From the NCBI RefSeq assembly GCF_030544485.1, contig NZ_CP130610.1, positions 1,488,001 through 1,552,000 on the forward strand: 64,000 bases of DNA, given 5' to 3'. The notes beneath the pieces were generated by a model that saw nothing but the letters and a program-made list of their open reading frames with translations, did not search any database and had not been told where the DNA came from. Within the stretch, counting starts at the first letter, position 1. The number at the start of each line of letters is the position of its first letter. This stretch comes from Halomonas sp. HAL1. Lineage in GTDB: Bacteria > Pseudomonadota > Gammaproteobacteria > Pseudomonadales > Halomonadaceae. The position numbers were made by a program, and so were the translations under genes. Below, piece after piece: positions 1 through 10,171 of this stretch.

Positions 1-1
1 C

Positions 2-2200
2 GACTACACTGAAAAAGCGTACCTCGACTACTCGATGTACGTCATTCTCGACCGCGCCTTGCCCAATATCGGCGACGGTATGAAACCCGTGCAGCGGCGG
101 ATTATTTACGCCATGCGCGAGCTGGCGCTGCACGCCAACGCCAAGTATAAAAAGTCGGCGCGTACCGTCGGTGACGTACTGGGTAAATTTCACCCCCATG
201 GCGACAGCGCTTGCTACGAAGCCATGGTGCTGATGGCACAGTCATTTAGCTACCGCTATCCGCTGGTGGATGGCCAGGGCAACTGGGGTAGCCCCGACGA
301 CCCTAAATCCTTTGCCGCTATGCGCTATACCGAGGCCAAGCTTTCCAAGTTCGCCGAAGTGCTGCTGGGTGAACTGGGCCAAGGCACCGTCGATTGGGCG
401 CCCAACTTCGATGGCACCATGCAGGAACCGCTGGTACTACCTGCAAAGTTACCCCATGTGCTGCTCAATGGCGGTACCGGGATTGCCGTCGGCATGGCGA
501 CCGATATTCCGCCGCATAATGTGTCGGAAGTCGTCGAAGCAACATGCCATTTGCTGCGCAACCCCAAGGCGACTACCGCGGATTTAATGGAATTCGTGCC
601 TGCACCGGATTTCCCTACCGATGCGGAAATTATTACCCCGCCTGCGGACCTGCGTAAGCTCTACGAATCTGGCCGCGGCTCGGTAAAGCTACGCGCGCGC
701 TACATCCGTGAAGAAGCCAATATCGTTATTACCTCGGTGCCTTATCAGGTTAGTGGCGCCAAGGTGCTGGAGCAGATCGCCGCGCAAATGCAGGCCAAAA
801 AGCTGCCCATGGTGGCCGACCTGCGCGATGAGTCGACTCATGAAGAGCCGACCCGGCTGGTGATTGAACCGCGCTCCAACCGCATTGACGTTGAGTCGCT
901 GATGGCGCACCTGTTCGCCACCACCGATTTGGAAAAGAACGTGCGAGTGAACATGAACGTGATCGGCCTGGACGGTCGCCCACGGGTCATGCCGCTGACG
1001 GAAATGCTGGGCGAATGGCTACAGTTCCGCCGTAGCACGGTGCGCCGTCGTTTAGAGCACCGCCTAGGTAAAGTCGAGGATCGCCTGCATATCTTGGAAG
1101 GCCTTCTGATCGCCTACCTCGACCTGGATGAAGTGATCCGTATTATCCGTGAGGAAGATGATCCAAAAGCCTCGCTGATGGCGACTTTCAGCCTCTCCGA
1201 ACGTCAAGCGGAAGCCATTTTAGAGCTGCGTCTGCGTCATCTTGCCAAACTCGAAGAGATGAAAATTCGCGGTGAGCAGGATGAGCTGGAAAAAGAGCGC
1301 AAATATTTAGAAGGGCTACTGGGCAGCGAAGCTAAGCTCACTACCCTGATCGAAAAAGAGATTCGCGCGGCGGGTAAAGAGCATGGTGACGAGCGCCGCT
1401 CACCGTTGGTCGAGCGCGAAGAGTCCAAGGCGCTGACAGAAGTCGAGCTGCTGGGCGCTGACCCGATTACCGTGGTGCTTTCCGATAAAGGCTGGATTCG
1501 TGCGGCCAAGGGGCACGATATCGACCCCGAGGGGCTCTCCTATAAAGCTGGGGATAGCTTCCAACTGGCGGCGAAAGGTAAAACCAATCAACCGCTGGTG
1601 CTGCTGGATGACACCGGTCGCGCCTATACGCTGTCTGCACATAACCTACCCAGTGCGCGTGGCCAGGGTGAGCCGGTTACCGGGCGTGCTAACGTGGCCG
1701 CCGGAGCAAAAATGGCGGGGCTAATGTTTGCGCCACCGGAGCGGCGCTTCGTGCTTGCCACTGATGGTGGCTATGGCTTTGTGGCGCGTCTCGACACACT
1801 TACCGGTAAAAACAAAGCCGGTAAAGCGGTACTTAGCCTGCCCAAAGGCTGCAATGTGATGGCGCCGATTGACGTGCCAGAGGGCGATGAGCTGTGGGTG
1901 GCTTCTGTTTCAAACGAAGGTCGGCTGTTGCTGTTCCCCTTGGATCAGTTGCCCGAGATGTCTAAAGGCAAGGGCAATAAAATGCTCGATATCCCAGGCC
2001 CACGAGCCGCCCGCCGGGAGGAGTTTGTTACCGGCATTGTGGTGCTAGCCGCCAGTGATGCGCTGTTGATCCATGCAGGCAAGCGCAAGCTGACGCTAAA
2101 AGCCGACGACTTGGCATACTATCGCGGTGAGCGCGGTCGTCGTGGTAGCAAGCTGCCCCGCGGCTTCCAGAAAGTAGATCGACTAGAGGCAGGGGAGTAA
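2..2200 (+). CDS. parC: DNA topoisomerase IV subunit A (5' end outside window)
   Basis: Topoisomerase IV subunit A, the DNA-breaking half of the ParC2ParE2 enzyme that decatenates daughter chromosomes. The reading frame is already open at base 2 and matches the E. coli ParC N-terminus from about residue 15, so only a dozen or so codons are missing upstream. Counting from the Met at base 35, the catalytic Tyr lies in AAMRYTE (residue 98, equivalent to E. coli Tyr120). The quinolone-determining segment [10 protein letters not shown] keeps the wild-type Ser and Glu (E. coli Ser80/Glu84). The C-terminal pinwheel includes SARGQGEP, a GyrA-box-like stretch. It ends at TAA 3 bases before serB. ParC rather than GyrA is favoured by close residue-level match to ParC throughout, including the C-terminal GKRKLTLK segment. 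Confidence 0.97.
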   Translation, partial: DYTEKAYLDYSMYVILDRALPNIGDGMKPVQRRIIYAMRELALHANAKYKKSARTVGDVLGKFHPHGDSACYEAMVLMAQSFSYRYPLVDGQGNWGSPDDPKSFAAMRYTEAKLSKFAEVLLGELGQGTVDWAPNFDGTMQEPLVLPAKLPHVLLNGGTGIAVGMATDIPPHNVSEVVEATCHLLRNPKATTADLMEFVPAPDFPTDAEIITPPADLRKLYESGRGSVKLRARYIREEANIVITSVPYQVSGAKVLEQIAAQMQAKKLPMVADLRDESTHEEPTRLVIEPRSNRIDVESLMAHLFATTDLEKNVRVNMNVIGLDGRPRVMPLTEMLGEWLQFRRSTVRRRLEHRLGKVEDRLHILEGLLIAYLDLDEVIRIIREEDDPKASLMATFSLSERQAEAILELRLRHLAKLEEMKIRGEQDELEKERKYLEGLLGSEAKLTTLIEKEIRAAGKEHGDERRSPLVEREESKALTEVELLGADPITVVLSDKGWIRAAKGHDIDPEGLSYKAGDSFQLAAKGKTNQPLVLLDDTGRAYTLSAHNLPSARGQGEPVTGRANVAAGAKMAGLMFAPPERRFVLATDGGYGFVARLDTLTGKNKAGKAVLSLPKGCNVMAPIDVPEGDELWVASVSNEGRLLLFPLDQLPEMSKGKGNKMLDIPGPRAARREEFVTGIVVLAASDALLIHAGKRKLTLKADDLAYYRGERGRRGSKLPRGFQKVDRLEAGE

Positions 2201-2203
2201 GTA

Positions 2204-3130
2204 ATGGCACGCGGTGATTTGATCCTAACTGTACTGGCGTCGGATTTAACCGCCGACATTCAAGCTCAGGTAGATGCTCTCATTATGCAGTTTAATCTGA
2301 ACGTGAAGAGTACCCAGCGGCTTGCCGATGTCTCATTTCAGCCAGGTGACGGCATCGACTGTATTGAGTACTGTTTGTCCGGCGACGCAGATAGCAAAGC
2401 AGTGCGCGACGCCGCGCTTTTGCTGAGTGAAACGCTGGGTATTGATATCGTTGCCCAACTAGATACTCGCGATCACGTTCAGCCCCGTTTGGTCTGTTTC
2501 GATATGGACTCCACGTTGATTAAAGCTGAGGTGATTGATGAGCTGGCTCGCCGCCATGGCGTGGGCGAAGAGGTCGCCGAAGTCACCGAGCGTGCCATGC
2601 GCGGGGAGCTGGATTTCAAGGCGAGCTTTCGCGAGCGGATGAGCAAACTGGTCGGTTTGGATGAGTCGGTGTTGGCGGAAATTGCGGAGGAACTACCGTT
2701 GATGGAGGGCGTTGAGCGTCTGATGGTCAATTTAAAGCGGTTAGGCTATCGCACCGCCATACTCTCCGGCGGCTTTACCTACTTTGCCCTCCACTTACAG
2801 AAGAAGCTTGGCTTTGACGAGATCCATGCCAATGAGTTGATCATCGAAAATGGCAAAGTGACTGGCGAAGTAAGCGAGCCAATCGTGGATGCTGAGCGCA
2901 AAGCCGAACTGCTCGAAGTCATCGCACTGCGGCAGGGCTTTACACTCGATCAGACGATAGCCGTGGGTGACGGTGCCAACGATCTTAAGATGCTTGCCAA
3001 AGCGGGGATGGGCATTGCGTTTCGGGCCAAGCCGTTGGTGCGTGCCCAAGCGTGTCAGGCGATCTCGACATCGGGTCTTGACGGTGTGCTCTACCTGCTC
3101 GGCTATCAGCAGCAGGATTTAACACCGTAG
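2204..3130 (+). CDS. serB: Phosphoserine phosphatase SerB
   Basis: Catalyses the last step of serine biosynthesis, hydrolysing O-phosphoserine to serine in the cytoplasm. The 308-residue protein has an N-terminal ACT-like region (about 1-90) followed by a HAD phosphatase domain. Visible motifs are FDMDST (nucleophile Asp100, acid/base Asp102), ILSGGF (Ser188) and GDGAND (255-260), all typical of SerB. The start ATG follows an AGGGGAG ribosome site that overlaps the end of parC, so the two genes are probably cotranscribed. A strong hairpin terminator lies 38 bases after the stop. Length and motif spacing are normal for the family. Confidence 0.97.
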   Translation: MARGDLILTVLASDLTADIQAQVDALIMQFNLNVKSTQRLADVSFQPGDGIDCIEYCLSGDADSKAVRDAALLLSETLGIDIVAQLDTRDHVQPRLVCFDMDSTLIKAEVIDELARRHGVGEEVAEVTERAMRGELDFKASFRERMSKLVGLDESVLAEIAEELPLMEGVERLMVNLKRLGYRTAILSGGFTYFALHLQKKLGFDEIHANELIIENGKVTGEVSEPIVDAERKAELLEVIALRQGFTLDQTIAVGDGANDLKMLAKAGMGIAFRAKPLVRAQACQAISTSGLDGVLYLLGYQQQDLTP

Positions 3131-3167
3131 AGCAGTATAAAAGTAGGAAGTATAAGAGTGGGCAGTA

Positions 3168-3209
3168 AAAAAGCGGGTGGTGCTTTCCAGCACCACCCGC
3201 TTTTTATTT
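3168..3209. terminator. Bidirectional terminator between serB and the mrp operon
   Basis: A perfect 16-base-pair inverted repeat (3168-3183 and 3190-3205, six-base loop) with A residues on the left flank and T residues on the right. A U-tract follows the GC stem when read from either strand, so it can end serB (+) and the convergent mnhG transcript (-). Confidence 0.93.
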
Positions 3210-3218
3210 TATGCCGAT

Positions 3219-3605
3219 TCAGCCATGGCCCTTATCGGGGTGCGGTACCGGTTTGTCGCCGACTTCTTCAGCCCTTAACTCGACCGGATGCCCTTGCGTC
3301 TTGACCGCATGCTTCAATCGCAGGTGTAAGCCAGATTTGGCCAGCAGGTGGGCGCTGACGGGGGCGGTAATAAACAGGAAAAGCGTAATCAGCAGTTCTT
3401 GGATATCCGGTTTGCCGTCCACGCTCCAGAAATACAGCATCGAAGCGATGAGCATGCAGCCGATGCCCAAGGTGGTGGCCTTGGTCGGGCCATGCAGGCG
3501 CATATAGAAATCGCGCAGGTGCGCCATCCCCAGCGAACCGATAAAAACAAAGATTCCGCCGGCGATCAGCAGCAGTGAAATAAGCGCTTCAACGATTACA
3601 GACAT
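3219..3605 (-). CDS. mnhG: Mrp/Mnh Na+/H+ antiporter subunit G
   Basis: Small membrane subunit (128 residues) of the multisubunit cation/proton antiporter. Three hydrophobic segments are visible at about 5-27, 41-59 and 68-88, with the family-typical FYMRLHGPTKATTLG between the first and second. The C-terminus is a polar, charged tail. The start ATG has a GGGGGATCT ribosome site. It is the last gene of the six-gene operon, 43 bases after mnhF, and ends just before a strong terminator. Also called mrpG, shaG or phaG. Family identity is clear; the exact ion (Na+ or K+) cannot be read from sequence. Confidence 0.93.
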   Translation of the reverse strand: MSVIVEALISLLLIAGGIFVFIGSLGMAHLRDFYMRLHGPTKATTLGIGCMLIASMLYFWSVDGKPDIQELLITLFLFITAPVSAHLLAKSGLHLRLKHAVKTQGHPVELRAEEVGDKPVPHPDKGHG

Positions 3606-3648
3606 AGATCCCCCGGGCTTTTGTTCATCGTTTGATAATTCATGTTAA

Positions 3649-3918
3649 TCATTCGATGATGTCTCCGCGCAGAATATATTTGCAAACCGCCACGGTGCTG
3701 ATAAAACCTAGCATTGCGATCAACAGCGCTGACTCGAAATAGGTTTTGCTGTTCAGCCACAGCCCCAGCAGTACGATAAGCGCAATGGAATTAACGTACA
3801 TGGTGTCTAACGCAAGTACGCGATCAGGCAAGCTGGGCCCAATGGTCAGGCGGTAGAGGTTCATCAACAGCGCCATCACGACCAGCGCTAAGGTGATATA
3901 GAGTGCAATGCTTAACAT
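3649..3918 (-). CDS. mnhF: Mrp/Mnh Na+/H+ antiporter subunit F
   Basis: An 89-residue, three-helix membrane subunit of the Mrp antiporter. The conserved GPSLPDRVLALDTM segment sits in the first cytoplasmic loop, as in MrpF proteins. The start overlaps the end of mnhE by 7 bases, indicating translational coupling. In characterised Mrp systems every subunit is needed for full antiport, and MrpF is part of the compact bundle next to the proton-antiporter-like subunits (established knowledge). Normal length. Confidence 0.93.
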   Translation of the reverse strand: MLSIALYITLALVVMALLMNLYRLTIGPSLPDRVLALDTMYVNSIALIVLLGLWLNSKTYFESALLIAMLGFISTVAVCKYILRGDIIE

Positions 3919-4409
3919 TCGTAGATCTCCTTAAGTGGGCGTTCATAGCGCTCGCGAATCTGGTTAATCAGCGCTTCCTCATCGTCCACGTTCAAGGCGT
4001 GAATCAGCAGTGATTTACCATCCATACGCAGATTGGCCGACACGGTGCCCGGTGTCAGGCTGATCGTGCTGGCGAGCAGCGTGATGGTGAACCGCTCCTC
4101 TAGCATTAGCGGGTATTCAATAAAATGGGGTTTAAGCTTGCGCCATGGGTTGGCGATCAAGTAAGCCACTTCAAAGTTGGCAGTGATAATGTCGCCCAGC
4201 ACACGGAAGATAAACCGCAGCAAGGCAAAGGGTTTGGCGATAAGAGGCCGTGCATCCCAAAAACGATGGGTTAGTAGGGGGATCAAAATAGCTAACGAGC
4301 CGCCTAACACGAACTGGCCAAACGCGTAGCTGCGTACTAACAACAGCCACACGACGAGTAGAAGTATCGATAATACAGGCGTGGGTAGCCAGGAGCGCGG
4401 GGCGATCAT
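3912..4409 (-). CDS. mnhE: Mrp/Mnh Na+/H+ antiporter subunit E
   Basis: A 165-residue subunit with two or three N-terminal hydrophobic segments (about 10-50) and a soluble C-terminal part. The family signature around SLTPGTVSANL is present near residues 117-127, followed by IHALNVDDEEA. Its ATG overlaps the stop of mnhD in an ATGA arrangement (4 bases), and its own stop overlaps mnhF by 7 bases, so D-E-F are tightly coupled. Length is normal for MrpE/PhaE. Confidence 0.93.
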   Translation of the reverse strand: MIAPRSWLPTPVLSILLLVVWLLLVRSYAFGQFVLGGSLAILIPLLTHRFWDARPLIAKPFALLRFIFRVLGDIITANFEVAYLIANPWRKLKPHFIEYPLMLEERFTITLLASTISLTPGTVSANLRMDGKSLLIHALNVDDEEALINQIRERYERPLKEIYEC

Positions 4410-5920
4410 TGGGCATCTCCAGCAGCATTGGGTAGTAGCGTGCGAATCAGCACCTGAGGGTTGGCTAATTGGTCAGCGGTCGCTTGAGTGTAGCTGCTCA
4501 CCGGCCCAGCCAGTGCAACTAACAGCGGCGCTGCGCTAAGCAGCCAGATAACGCCAAACCACTGGCGACGTGGCAATGGTGAACCACTCACGTTGCCACG
4601 ATGGCTACGCCAAAACAGCGTAGAGCCAGCACGGGAAAGCGCAACCAGCGAGGCTAGGCTGGTCAACAGCAGTAACGGCCAAAGCCAAAGACGCTGCGTG
4701 CCTTCGGCAGCATTAAGCATTAATGCCTTGCCGATAGCGCCTGAAAACGGCGGAACGCCAGCGACGGCGATGGCGCCTACAAAAAATAGCATGGCGAGCC
4801 CCGCGCCCTGAACCATCGGACGGCCCTTCACCAGGCGCGTACCTGCTTTACCACGTTGCAGGCCGATCATTTCCGCCAACAGGAACAAACCACCGGTAAC
4901 CAGCGTGGTGTGGATCAGGTAATAGAGCAGGGCCGAGACAGCCTGAGGTGAGCGCATGCCGATACCCGCCAGCAGCGTGCCTACGGATACCAACACCAAA
5001 TAAGCCACCAGCAAGCGCAAGTCTCGTGCGGCCATTACGCCGACACCTGCGGCCGCCAAAGTGGCAAGCGAGAGCCACCAAACCCAAGGTTGCTCCAGTG
5101 CTTCCAGCCCGCCAGCGGTGTCGCCAAACAGCAGTGAATAGACACGCAGAATAGCGTAGATACCTACCTTGGTCATGATGGCAAACAGCGCTGCTACCGG
5201 CGCAGGCGCGGATGCGTAGGCTTTGGGTAGCCAGAAGTAGAGTGGCAAGATGGCGGCTTTTAACCCAAACACCACCAGTAGCATTAATGCGCCAGCGGTG
5301 ACTAAGCCTTCACGCTCTGCGGGCAGTTCAGCCACGCGGATTGCCATATCGGCCATATTGAGCGTGCCCGTGGCGCCATACAGAATCCCCACCGCGATGA
5401 GAAACAGCGACGAGCCTGCCAGGTTGAGAACCACGTAGTGGACGCTGGCTTGAATGCGCGCTTTTCCTCCGCCGTGCAAAAGCAGCGCGTAAGAGGCCAG
5501 TAGCAGTACTTCAAAAAAGACGAACAGGTTAAACAAATCACCGGTTAAAAAGGCGCCGTTGATGCCCAACAGCTGCCACTGAAAAAGGCCATGAAAGTTG
5601 CTGCCTTTTTCATCATCCCCCGCGCAGGCAAACACAACGGCACCGACCGCCAAAACAGCGGTGACAAGCAGCATCAGTGCCGAGAGGCGATCCAGTACTA
5701 GTACAATGCCGAACGGTGCTTGCCAATCGCCCAGGGCATAATAAGTGACCTGATCACTGGCGGCTTGGCGCAAAAGGCCAATTGCAACCAGCAGTAACAG
5801 TACGGTGGCGGCAACGCTGACGGCACGCTTATAGCGTACTAAGCCCTGCCGTTGATAGAGCAGTAATATACCCGCCACTAGCGGTAAAACGACAGGAAAA
5901 ACAATCAGGTGCTGCATCAT
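4406..5920 (-). CDS. mnhD: Mrp/Mnh Na+/H+ antiporter subunit D
   Basis: A 504-residue, roughly 14-helix protein of the proton-antiporter/complex I NuoM-NuoN family. It carries the membrane-buried Glu in FFEVLLLASYALLLHG and the Lys residues in GLKAAILPLYFWLPKAY and IMTKVGIYA that form the proton path in this family. Together with subunit A it is thought to drive cation/proton exchange. The start overlaps mnhC by 4 bases (ATGA). Length and motifs are standard. It could be mistaken for NuoN, but the neighbours (C, E, F, G) settle the assignment. Confidence 0.95.
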   Translation of the reverse strand: MMQHLIVFPVVLPLVAGILLLYQRQGLVRYKRAVSVAATVLLLLVAIGLLRQAASDQVTYYALGDWQAPFGIVLVLDRLSALMLLVTAVLAVGAVVFACAGDDEKGSNFHGLFQWQLLGINGAFLTGDLFNLFVFFEVLLLASYALLLHGGGKARIQASVHYVVLNLAGSSLFLIAVGILYGATGTLNMADMAIRVAELPAEREGLVTAGALMLLVVFGLKAAILPLYFWLPKAYASAPAPVAALFAIMTKVGIYAILRVYSLLFGDTAGGLEALEQPWVWWLSLATLAAAGVGVMAARDLRLLVAYLVLVSVGTLLAGIGMRSPQAVSALLYYLIHTTLVTGGLFLLAEMIGLQRGKAGTRLVKGRPMVQGAGLAMLFFVGAIAVAGVPPFSGAIGKALMLNAAEGTQRLWLWPLLLLTSLASLVALSRAGSTLFWRSHRGNVSGSPLPRRQWFGVIWLLSAAPLLVALAGPVSSYTQATADQLANPQVLIRTLLPNAAGDAQ

Positions 5921-6249
5921 TCTCGGTCTTCCTTTTTACCGTCGACATGGTCGTTACCCACTTCACTGCGTGCCCGCATAGCTAAAATCACCACGAAGGC
6001 GGTCATCGCAAACCCGATGACAATGGCCGTGAGCACTAGCGCTTGGGGGAGTGGGTCGGCATAGTTCGTTCCTTCGGACACAATGGCTGGCCCATCAGTG
6101 GTGAGACCCCCCATCGAAAACAGAAACAGGTTCACTGCATAAGAGAGCAGCGTTAGGCCTACCACCACGGGAAAGGTGCGGCCTCGCAAGGTTAAGTAGA
6201 GACCACAGGCGGTCAAGACGCCGGTGGTCATTGCATAGAGCAGTTCCAT
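5917..6249 (-). CDS. mnhC: Mrp/Mnh Na+/H+ antiporter subunit C
   Basis: A 110-residue, three-helix NuoK-like subunit. The conserved loop NYADPLPQALVLTAIVIG at about residues 62-79 is diagnostic for MrpC. The stop of the large A' gene and this ATG share one base (TAATG), so translation is coupled. A polar tail (about 92-110) is slightly longer than minimal MrpC proteins but not unusual. Confidence 0.94.
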   Translation of the reverse strand: MELLYAMTTGVLTACGLYLTLRGRTFPVVVGLTLLSYAVNLFLFSMGGLTTDGPAIVSEGTNYADPLPQALVLTAIVIGFAMTAFVVILAMRARSEVGNDHVDGKKEDRE

Positions 6250-9089
6250 TAACGAGGCTCCTTAGCAGAAGAGGTTGCAGCAGCGGTATCGGTGTCTTTT
6301 TCCGAGGCTTCGGTCACCGGTCGGTGCGCCGTAGTGACTTTGCCAAGGTTGGCCAAAATCATCAGCGTGGCGCCTACCACGGCTAAGTACACGCCCAGAT
6401 CAAAGAGCAGTGCGGTGGCCAATTCAAAGGTGCCTATCAGCGGTAGGCTGAAGTAACCGAATGCGGAGGTGAGGAACGGATGACCAAACAGCCAGCTACC
6501 CAGCCCCGTGAGCGTAGCAACGGCGACCCCGATAACGGCTACCGGTTGGAAGGGGAAATCGAGACGCTCTTGCGCCCACTCCACGCCACGCGCCATATAC
6601 AACAGAATGAGGGCGACTGCGGTAATCAGGCCGGCAATAAACCCACCGCCCGGCTGATTGTGGCCACGCAGGAAGATAAACGCAGAGACCAGGAGCGCCA
6701 GCGGTAGCAGTGTCATTGAAATTGACGTTAGCACCGCCGGGTAGCGATCGGGTGACCATACCCGTCCCTCTCCGTCACTGTGCGGCATAAACAGGCGTAA
6801 GCGGTTGAGCAGCTTAAAGATCGCCAAGCCAGCGATGGCCAATACGGTGATTTCCCCTAAGGTATCGAAACCACGGAAGTCGACCAGAATGACGTTGACG
6901 ACGTTGTAGCCCCCACCACCAGGCTTGCTGTTTTCCACAAAGAAGCTGGAAATCGACAGTGTATCGCGCGTCATGACGGCGTAGTTAAGGCTGGCGATCA
7001 CCAAGCCAAGCGAGCCAGCCAGCAGCATATCGCGAACGTTGCGTAGTGGGCTGGATTCGCGCGGCGTTTTTTGCGGTAAGAAAAATAGCGCCAGCATCAG
7101 CAGAATCATGGTCACGACTTCCACAGAAAGCTGTGTCAGCGCTAGATCGGGTGCCGAGAAACGGGCAAAGGTCAGTGCCACAAATAGGCCCACTACCGAC
7201 AGCATCAATAGCGAAATCAACCGATAGCGATGGGTGGCGGCGGTCGCCACGCCACCAAACATCAGCATCCCAGCGCCTAGAATAAGAATGCCGTCCAGTG
7301 GCTGATTTCCTGCCGCGCCGGTCAAGTCAGTGATTTTTACGAGGCCAATACCCCCCATTACCAGCGCCGCCAGCCATAGCCAACCCACATAGCGTTGAAG
7401 CGAATTGCCTTCCAGTGCCGCAATCAGTTGCTCAGCACGGTAGCCGATAGAGATAAGAATGCGCTCAAAAACGCGTCGGGCGTCAATGCCTGCAAACTGT
7501 TGCGTAAATCGGCGCACATCACCATGGCGCCAATACAGCGCAATACCGACGACAAAGGCCAGCAAGCTCATGATGAGCGGTAGATTAACGCCGTGCCAGA
7601 TAGCCAGATGAAAATCGAGTGGACTTCCAATCACCGCTTCGCTGGCAAGTTCTAACAACCCTGTGGCCATAAACGCCGGGAACAGGCCGACCACCACACA
7701 AAGCACCACTAATATTTCAACCGGTAGGCGCATCAAATGCGGCGGTTCATGGGGCGTTTTTGGCGGTTCTTCACGGGCTGGTTTGAAAAAGACGGCGTGT
7801 ACTAAACGCAGCGAATAAGCGACCGAGAGAATACCGCCGAGGGCCGCTAGCGCGGGTAATAGCCAGCTCACCCCACCCAAAACGGGGGTTGCTAACGACT
7901 CGGTAAAGAACATCTCTTTGGATAAAAAGCCGTTGAATAGCGGCACGCCCGCCATGGCGGCAGCCGCCAGCGTGGTCAAGAGCGCCGTGACAGGCATGGC
8001 TTTTTTCAGGCCACCCAGCTGCTTTAGCTCCCGGGTGCCGGTCTCATGATCGATAATGCCTGCGCTCATAAATAGAGCGGCTTTGAAAGTAGCATGATTG
8101 AGGATATGGAACAGCGCAGCCAGGATCGCCATGGGGCTGCCAATGCCTAACAGCACCGTGATTAAACCTAAATGACTGACCGTGGAGAACGCTAAAATGC
8201 CCTTCAGGTCGGTTTTCATCAAAGCAAACCAAGCGCCGTACAGCATGGTGACGATGCCGACGAGTGAAACGACCACGCTCCACAGCTCACTGCCAGCGAT
8301 GGCAGGGTGCAGCCGCGCCATCAGGAAAATGCCCGCTTTAACCATGGTCGCCGAGTGGAGGTACGCAGATACTGGCGTGGGTGCCGCCATCGCATGGGGC
8401 AACCAAAAATGGAAAGGAAACTGTGCGGATTTGGTAAAGGCCCCCAGCAGTACCAAGCCGAGCATGAGCGGGTAGCGCGGGTCGGCAAGAATGACGTCTC
8501 CGCTGGCTAACACATCGCCCATATTGAAGCTGCCCGCCATATCGCCTAGCAGCAGCAAACCAGCCAGTAGCGCAAGGCCGCCCGCACCGGTAACCGTTAG
8601 CGCCATACGGGCGCCTTTGCGTGCATCACTGCGGTAGGACCAATAACCGATCAGTAAAAACGAAGAGAGGCTGGTTAACTCCCAGAATAGCCATAGCAGA
8701 ATCAGGTTGTCCGACATTGAAATACCGACCATTGACGCCATAAAAAGCATCAGGAAGGCGTAGAATCGGCCAAAGGGTTCATCTTTTGCTAAGTAGTAGT
8801 GGGCATAGAGAATAATCAGTAAGCCAATGCCCAGTATCAACAGATTAAACAGCAGCGATAGCCCATCGAGGCGGAACGCTAAGTCCAGCGCCAACTCAGG
8901 CATCCAGGTGACTGAAAAACGTAGTTGCTCACCGTCTAGCAGGGCTGGCACGTTGAGTAGCGTCATTACTAAGGCGGTCGCTGGCAGCACTGCCGTCGCA
9001 AGGGAACAGAAGCTGCGACCACGCTGTGCGGTAAGTGCCGGCACCAGTACGCCTAGCAGAGGCAATAAGGCTATCCAAAGCAGTGTCAT
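6249..9089 (-). CDS. mnhA: Mrp/Mnh Na+/H+ antiporter fused subunits A and B
   Basis: A 946-residue polytopic membrane protein. The N-terminal ~500 residues are a NuoL-like antiporter module with the buried Glu in [15 protein letters not shown] and the Lys/His line in [18 protein letters not shown] MrpA-specific C-terminal extension follows. The last ~150 residues are an MnhB domain with the signature [15 protein letters not shown] and B are therefore fused, giving a six-gene operon (A'-C-D-E-F-G) of the type described as group 2 Mrp systems in Sinorhizobium and Pseudomonas. It is the first gene of the operon and is transcribed away from the sodium channel gene at 9265. The tail is short, polar and Ala/Thr/Lys rich. 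Probable role is Na+ export and alkaline-pH and salt tolerance. Confidence 0.95.
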   Translation of the reverse strand: MTLLWIALLPLLGVLVPALTAQRGRSFCSLATAVLPATALVMTLLNVPALLDGEQLRFSVTWMPELALDLAFRLDGLSLLFNLLILGIGLLIILYAHYYLAKDEPFGRFYAFLMLFMASMVGISMSDNLILLWLFWELTSLSSFLLIGYWSYRSDARKGARMALTVTGAGGLALLAGLLLLGDMAGSFNMGDVLASGDVILADPRYPLMLGLVLLGAFTKSAQFPFHFWLPHAMAAPTPVSAYLHSATMVKAGIFLMARLHPAIAGSELWSVVVSLVGIVTMLYGAWFALMKTDLKGILAFSTVSHLGLITVLLGIGSPMAILAALFHILNHATFKAALFMSAGIIDHETGTRELKQLGGLKKAMPVTALLTTLAAAAMAGVPLFNGFLSKEMFFTESLATPVLGGVSWLLPALAALGGILSVAYSLRLVHAVFFKPAREEPPKTPHEPPHLMRLPVEILVVLCVVVGLFPAFMATGLLELASEAVIGSPLDFHLAIWHGVNLPLIMSLLAFVVGIALYWRHGDVRRFTQQFAGIDARRVFERILISIGYRAEQLIAALEGNSLQRYVGWLWLAALVMGGIGLVKITDLTGAAGNQPLDGILILGAGMLMFGGVATAATHRYRLISLLMLSVVGLFVALTFARFSAPDLALTQLSVEVVTMILLMLALFFLPQKTPRESSPLRNVRDMLLAGSLGLVIASLNYAVMTRDTLSISSFFVENSKPGGGGYNVVNVILVDFRGFDTLGEITVLAIAGLAIFKLLNRLRLFMPHSDGEGRVWSPDRYPAVLTSISMTLLPLALLVSAFIFLRGHNQPGGGFIAGLITAVALILLYMARGVEWAQERLDFPFQPVAVIGVAVATLTGLGSWLFGHPFLTSAFGYFSLPLIGTFELATALLFDLGVYLAVVGATLMILANLGKVTTAHRPVTEASEKDTDTAAATSSAKEPR

Positions 9090-9198
9090 GGGGGATCATC
9101 CAGCGGCTAAAGTTAAAAAATTCAAAAGAGTACCAACAGGGCGCTTTGAGGGCGTTCTGATGGCGTAGGATACATCAAGTGAAACAACAGGATATCAC

Positions 9199-9226
9199 TT
9201 GTGTAGAAGGTGTGTAGTTTTAGTAT
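9199..9226 (+). promoter_or_regulatory. Candidate sigma-70 promoter for the sodium channel gene
   Basis: TTGTGT (9199-9204) and TAGTAT (9221-9226) are separated by 16 bases and lie about 40 bases before the channel ATG, in the 175-base divergent region shared with the mrp operon. The match is moderate. An overlapping alternative -10, TATAAA (9224-9229), has a less favourable spacing. Confidence 0.3.
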
Positions 9227-9264
9227 AAAGTGTGCCGGTCAACCGTTGAGAGATTTTACGTTCC

Positions 9265-10161
9265 ATGAGTGAACCCTTTAATACCTGGCAAGCCCGTTTT
9301 GAAAGGCTGCGTAGTAATAAGATTTTTGAAGCGGTCGTGATTGCCATTATCGTCATTTCTGCCCTGGTGATAGGGGCAAAAACCTATGAAGAAACCACTC
9401 AAGTGGAGCAGTGGCTGCTCTATCTTGATATGGCAGTCACCATATTTTTCCTGATTGAGATTTTAATCAGGATAGCCGCTGAACGCACGCTGCTGAGTTT
9501 CTTCAAGAAAGGGTGGAACGTCTTTGACTTCCTCATTGTGACCGCCAGCCTGATTCCCATGGATGACTCTGAAATGGTGCTGCTGGCCAGGCTACTGCGT
9601 ATTTTCCGGGTGCTGCGCTTGGTGTCGATGATTCCCGAGCTACAAATGCTGTTAAGCGCCTTGGTTAAGTCGGTGCCACGGATGGGGTATGTCGTCCTAT
9701 TGATGTTTATCATCTTCTACATATATGCCGCCATTGGGAGCTTCCTTTTCCACAATGTGGACGAGGGGCTATGGGGCAATATTTCCCTGGCCATGTTGAC
9801 GCTATTTCAAGTGGCGACCTTCGAGAGCTGGGCTACAGCGGTGCTTTACCCGGCCATGGAGGTTTATCCCTACGCCTGGATCTATTTTTTAACCTTTATC
9901 TTTTTGAACGCCTTTATTTTTCTCAATATGATGATTGGTATTGTGCTGGACGTGATGCAGAAAGAGAGCGCGCAAATGGCGTTGGACAACGGCGAAGGTG
10001 AAGAAGCCGAGCTGCAGTCGCTGCGCAATGATGTTCGCGGGCTGAAAGCGCAGCTTGACCGTATGGAGTCAGCGCTCTCTCAAGCATACTCGCCAGCCCC
10101 ACCACACCAGAATGATGCGGGCGGTAAGCACAGCGACAAGCCCACCACTGACCGATTTTAG
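9265..10161 (+). CDS. Bacterial voltage-gated sodium channel (NaChBac family)
   Basis: A 298-residue single-domain, six-helix ion channel subunit expected to form a homotetramer in the inner membrane. S1-S3 span about residues 19-97. The voltage-sensing S4 carries Arg109, Arg112, Arg115 and Arg118 at every third position. The pore loop has the selectivity filter TFESWAT (185-191), with Glu187 and Trp189 as in NaChBac (LESWAS) and NavAb (LESWSM); this filter favours Na+. A C-terminal heptad-like stretch (about 248-272) matches the coiled coil that assembles these tetramers. It is divergent from the Mrp antiporter operon. In alkaliphilic Bacillus, Nav channels return Na+ to support Mrp-driven pH homeostasis, so a coupled Na+ cycle is a reasonable inference. 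leuA starts 10 bases after its stop. Confidence 0.93.
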   Translation: MSEPFNTWQARFERLRSNKIFEAVVIAIIVISALVIGAKTYEETTQVEQWLLYLDMAVTIFFLIEILIRIAAERTLLSFFKKGWNVFDFLIVTASLIPMDDSEMVLLARLLRIFRVLRLVSMIPELQMLLSALVKSVPRMGYVVLLMFIIFYIYAAIGSFLFHNVDEGLWGNISLAMLTLFQVATFESWATAVLYPAMEVYPYAWIYFLTFIFLNAFIFLNMMIGIVLDVMQKESAQMALDNGEGEEAELQSLRNDVRGLKAQLDRMESALSQAYSPAPPHQNDAGGKHSDKPTTDRF

Positions 10162-10171
10162 GAGAGCCGCC

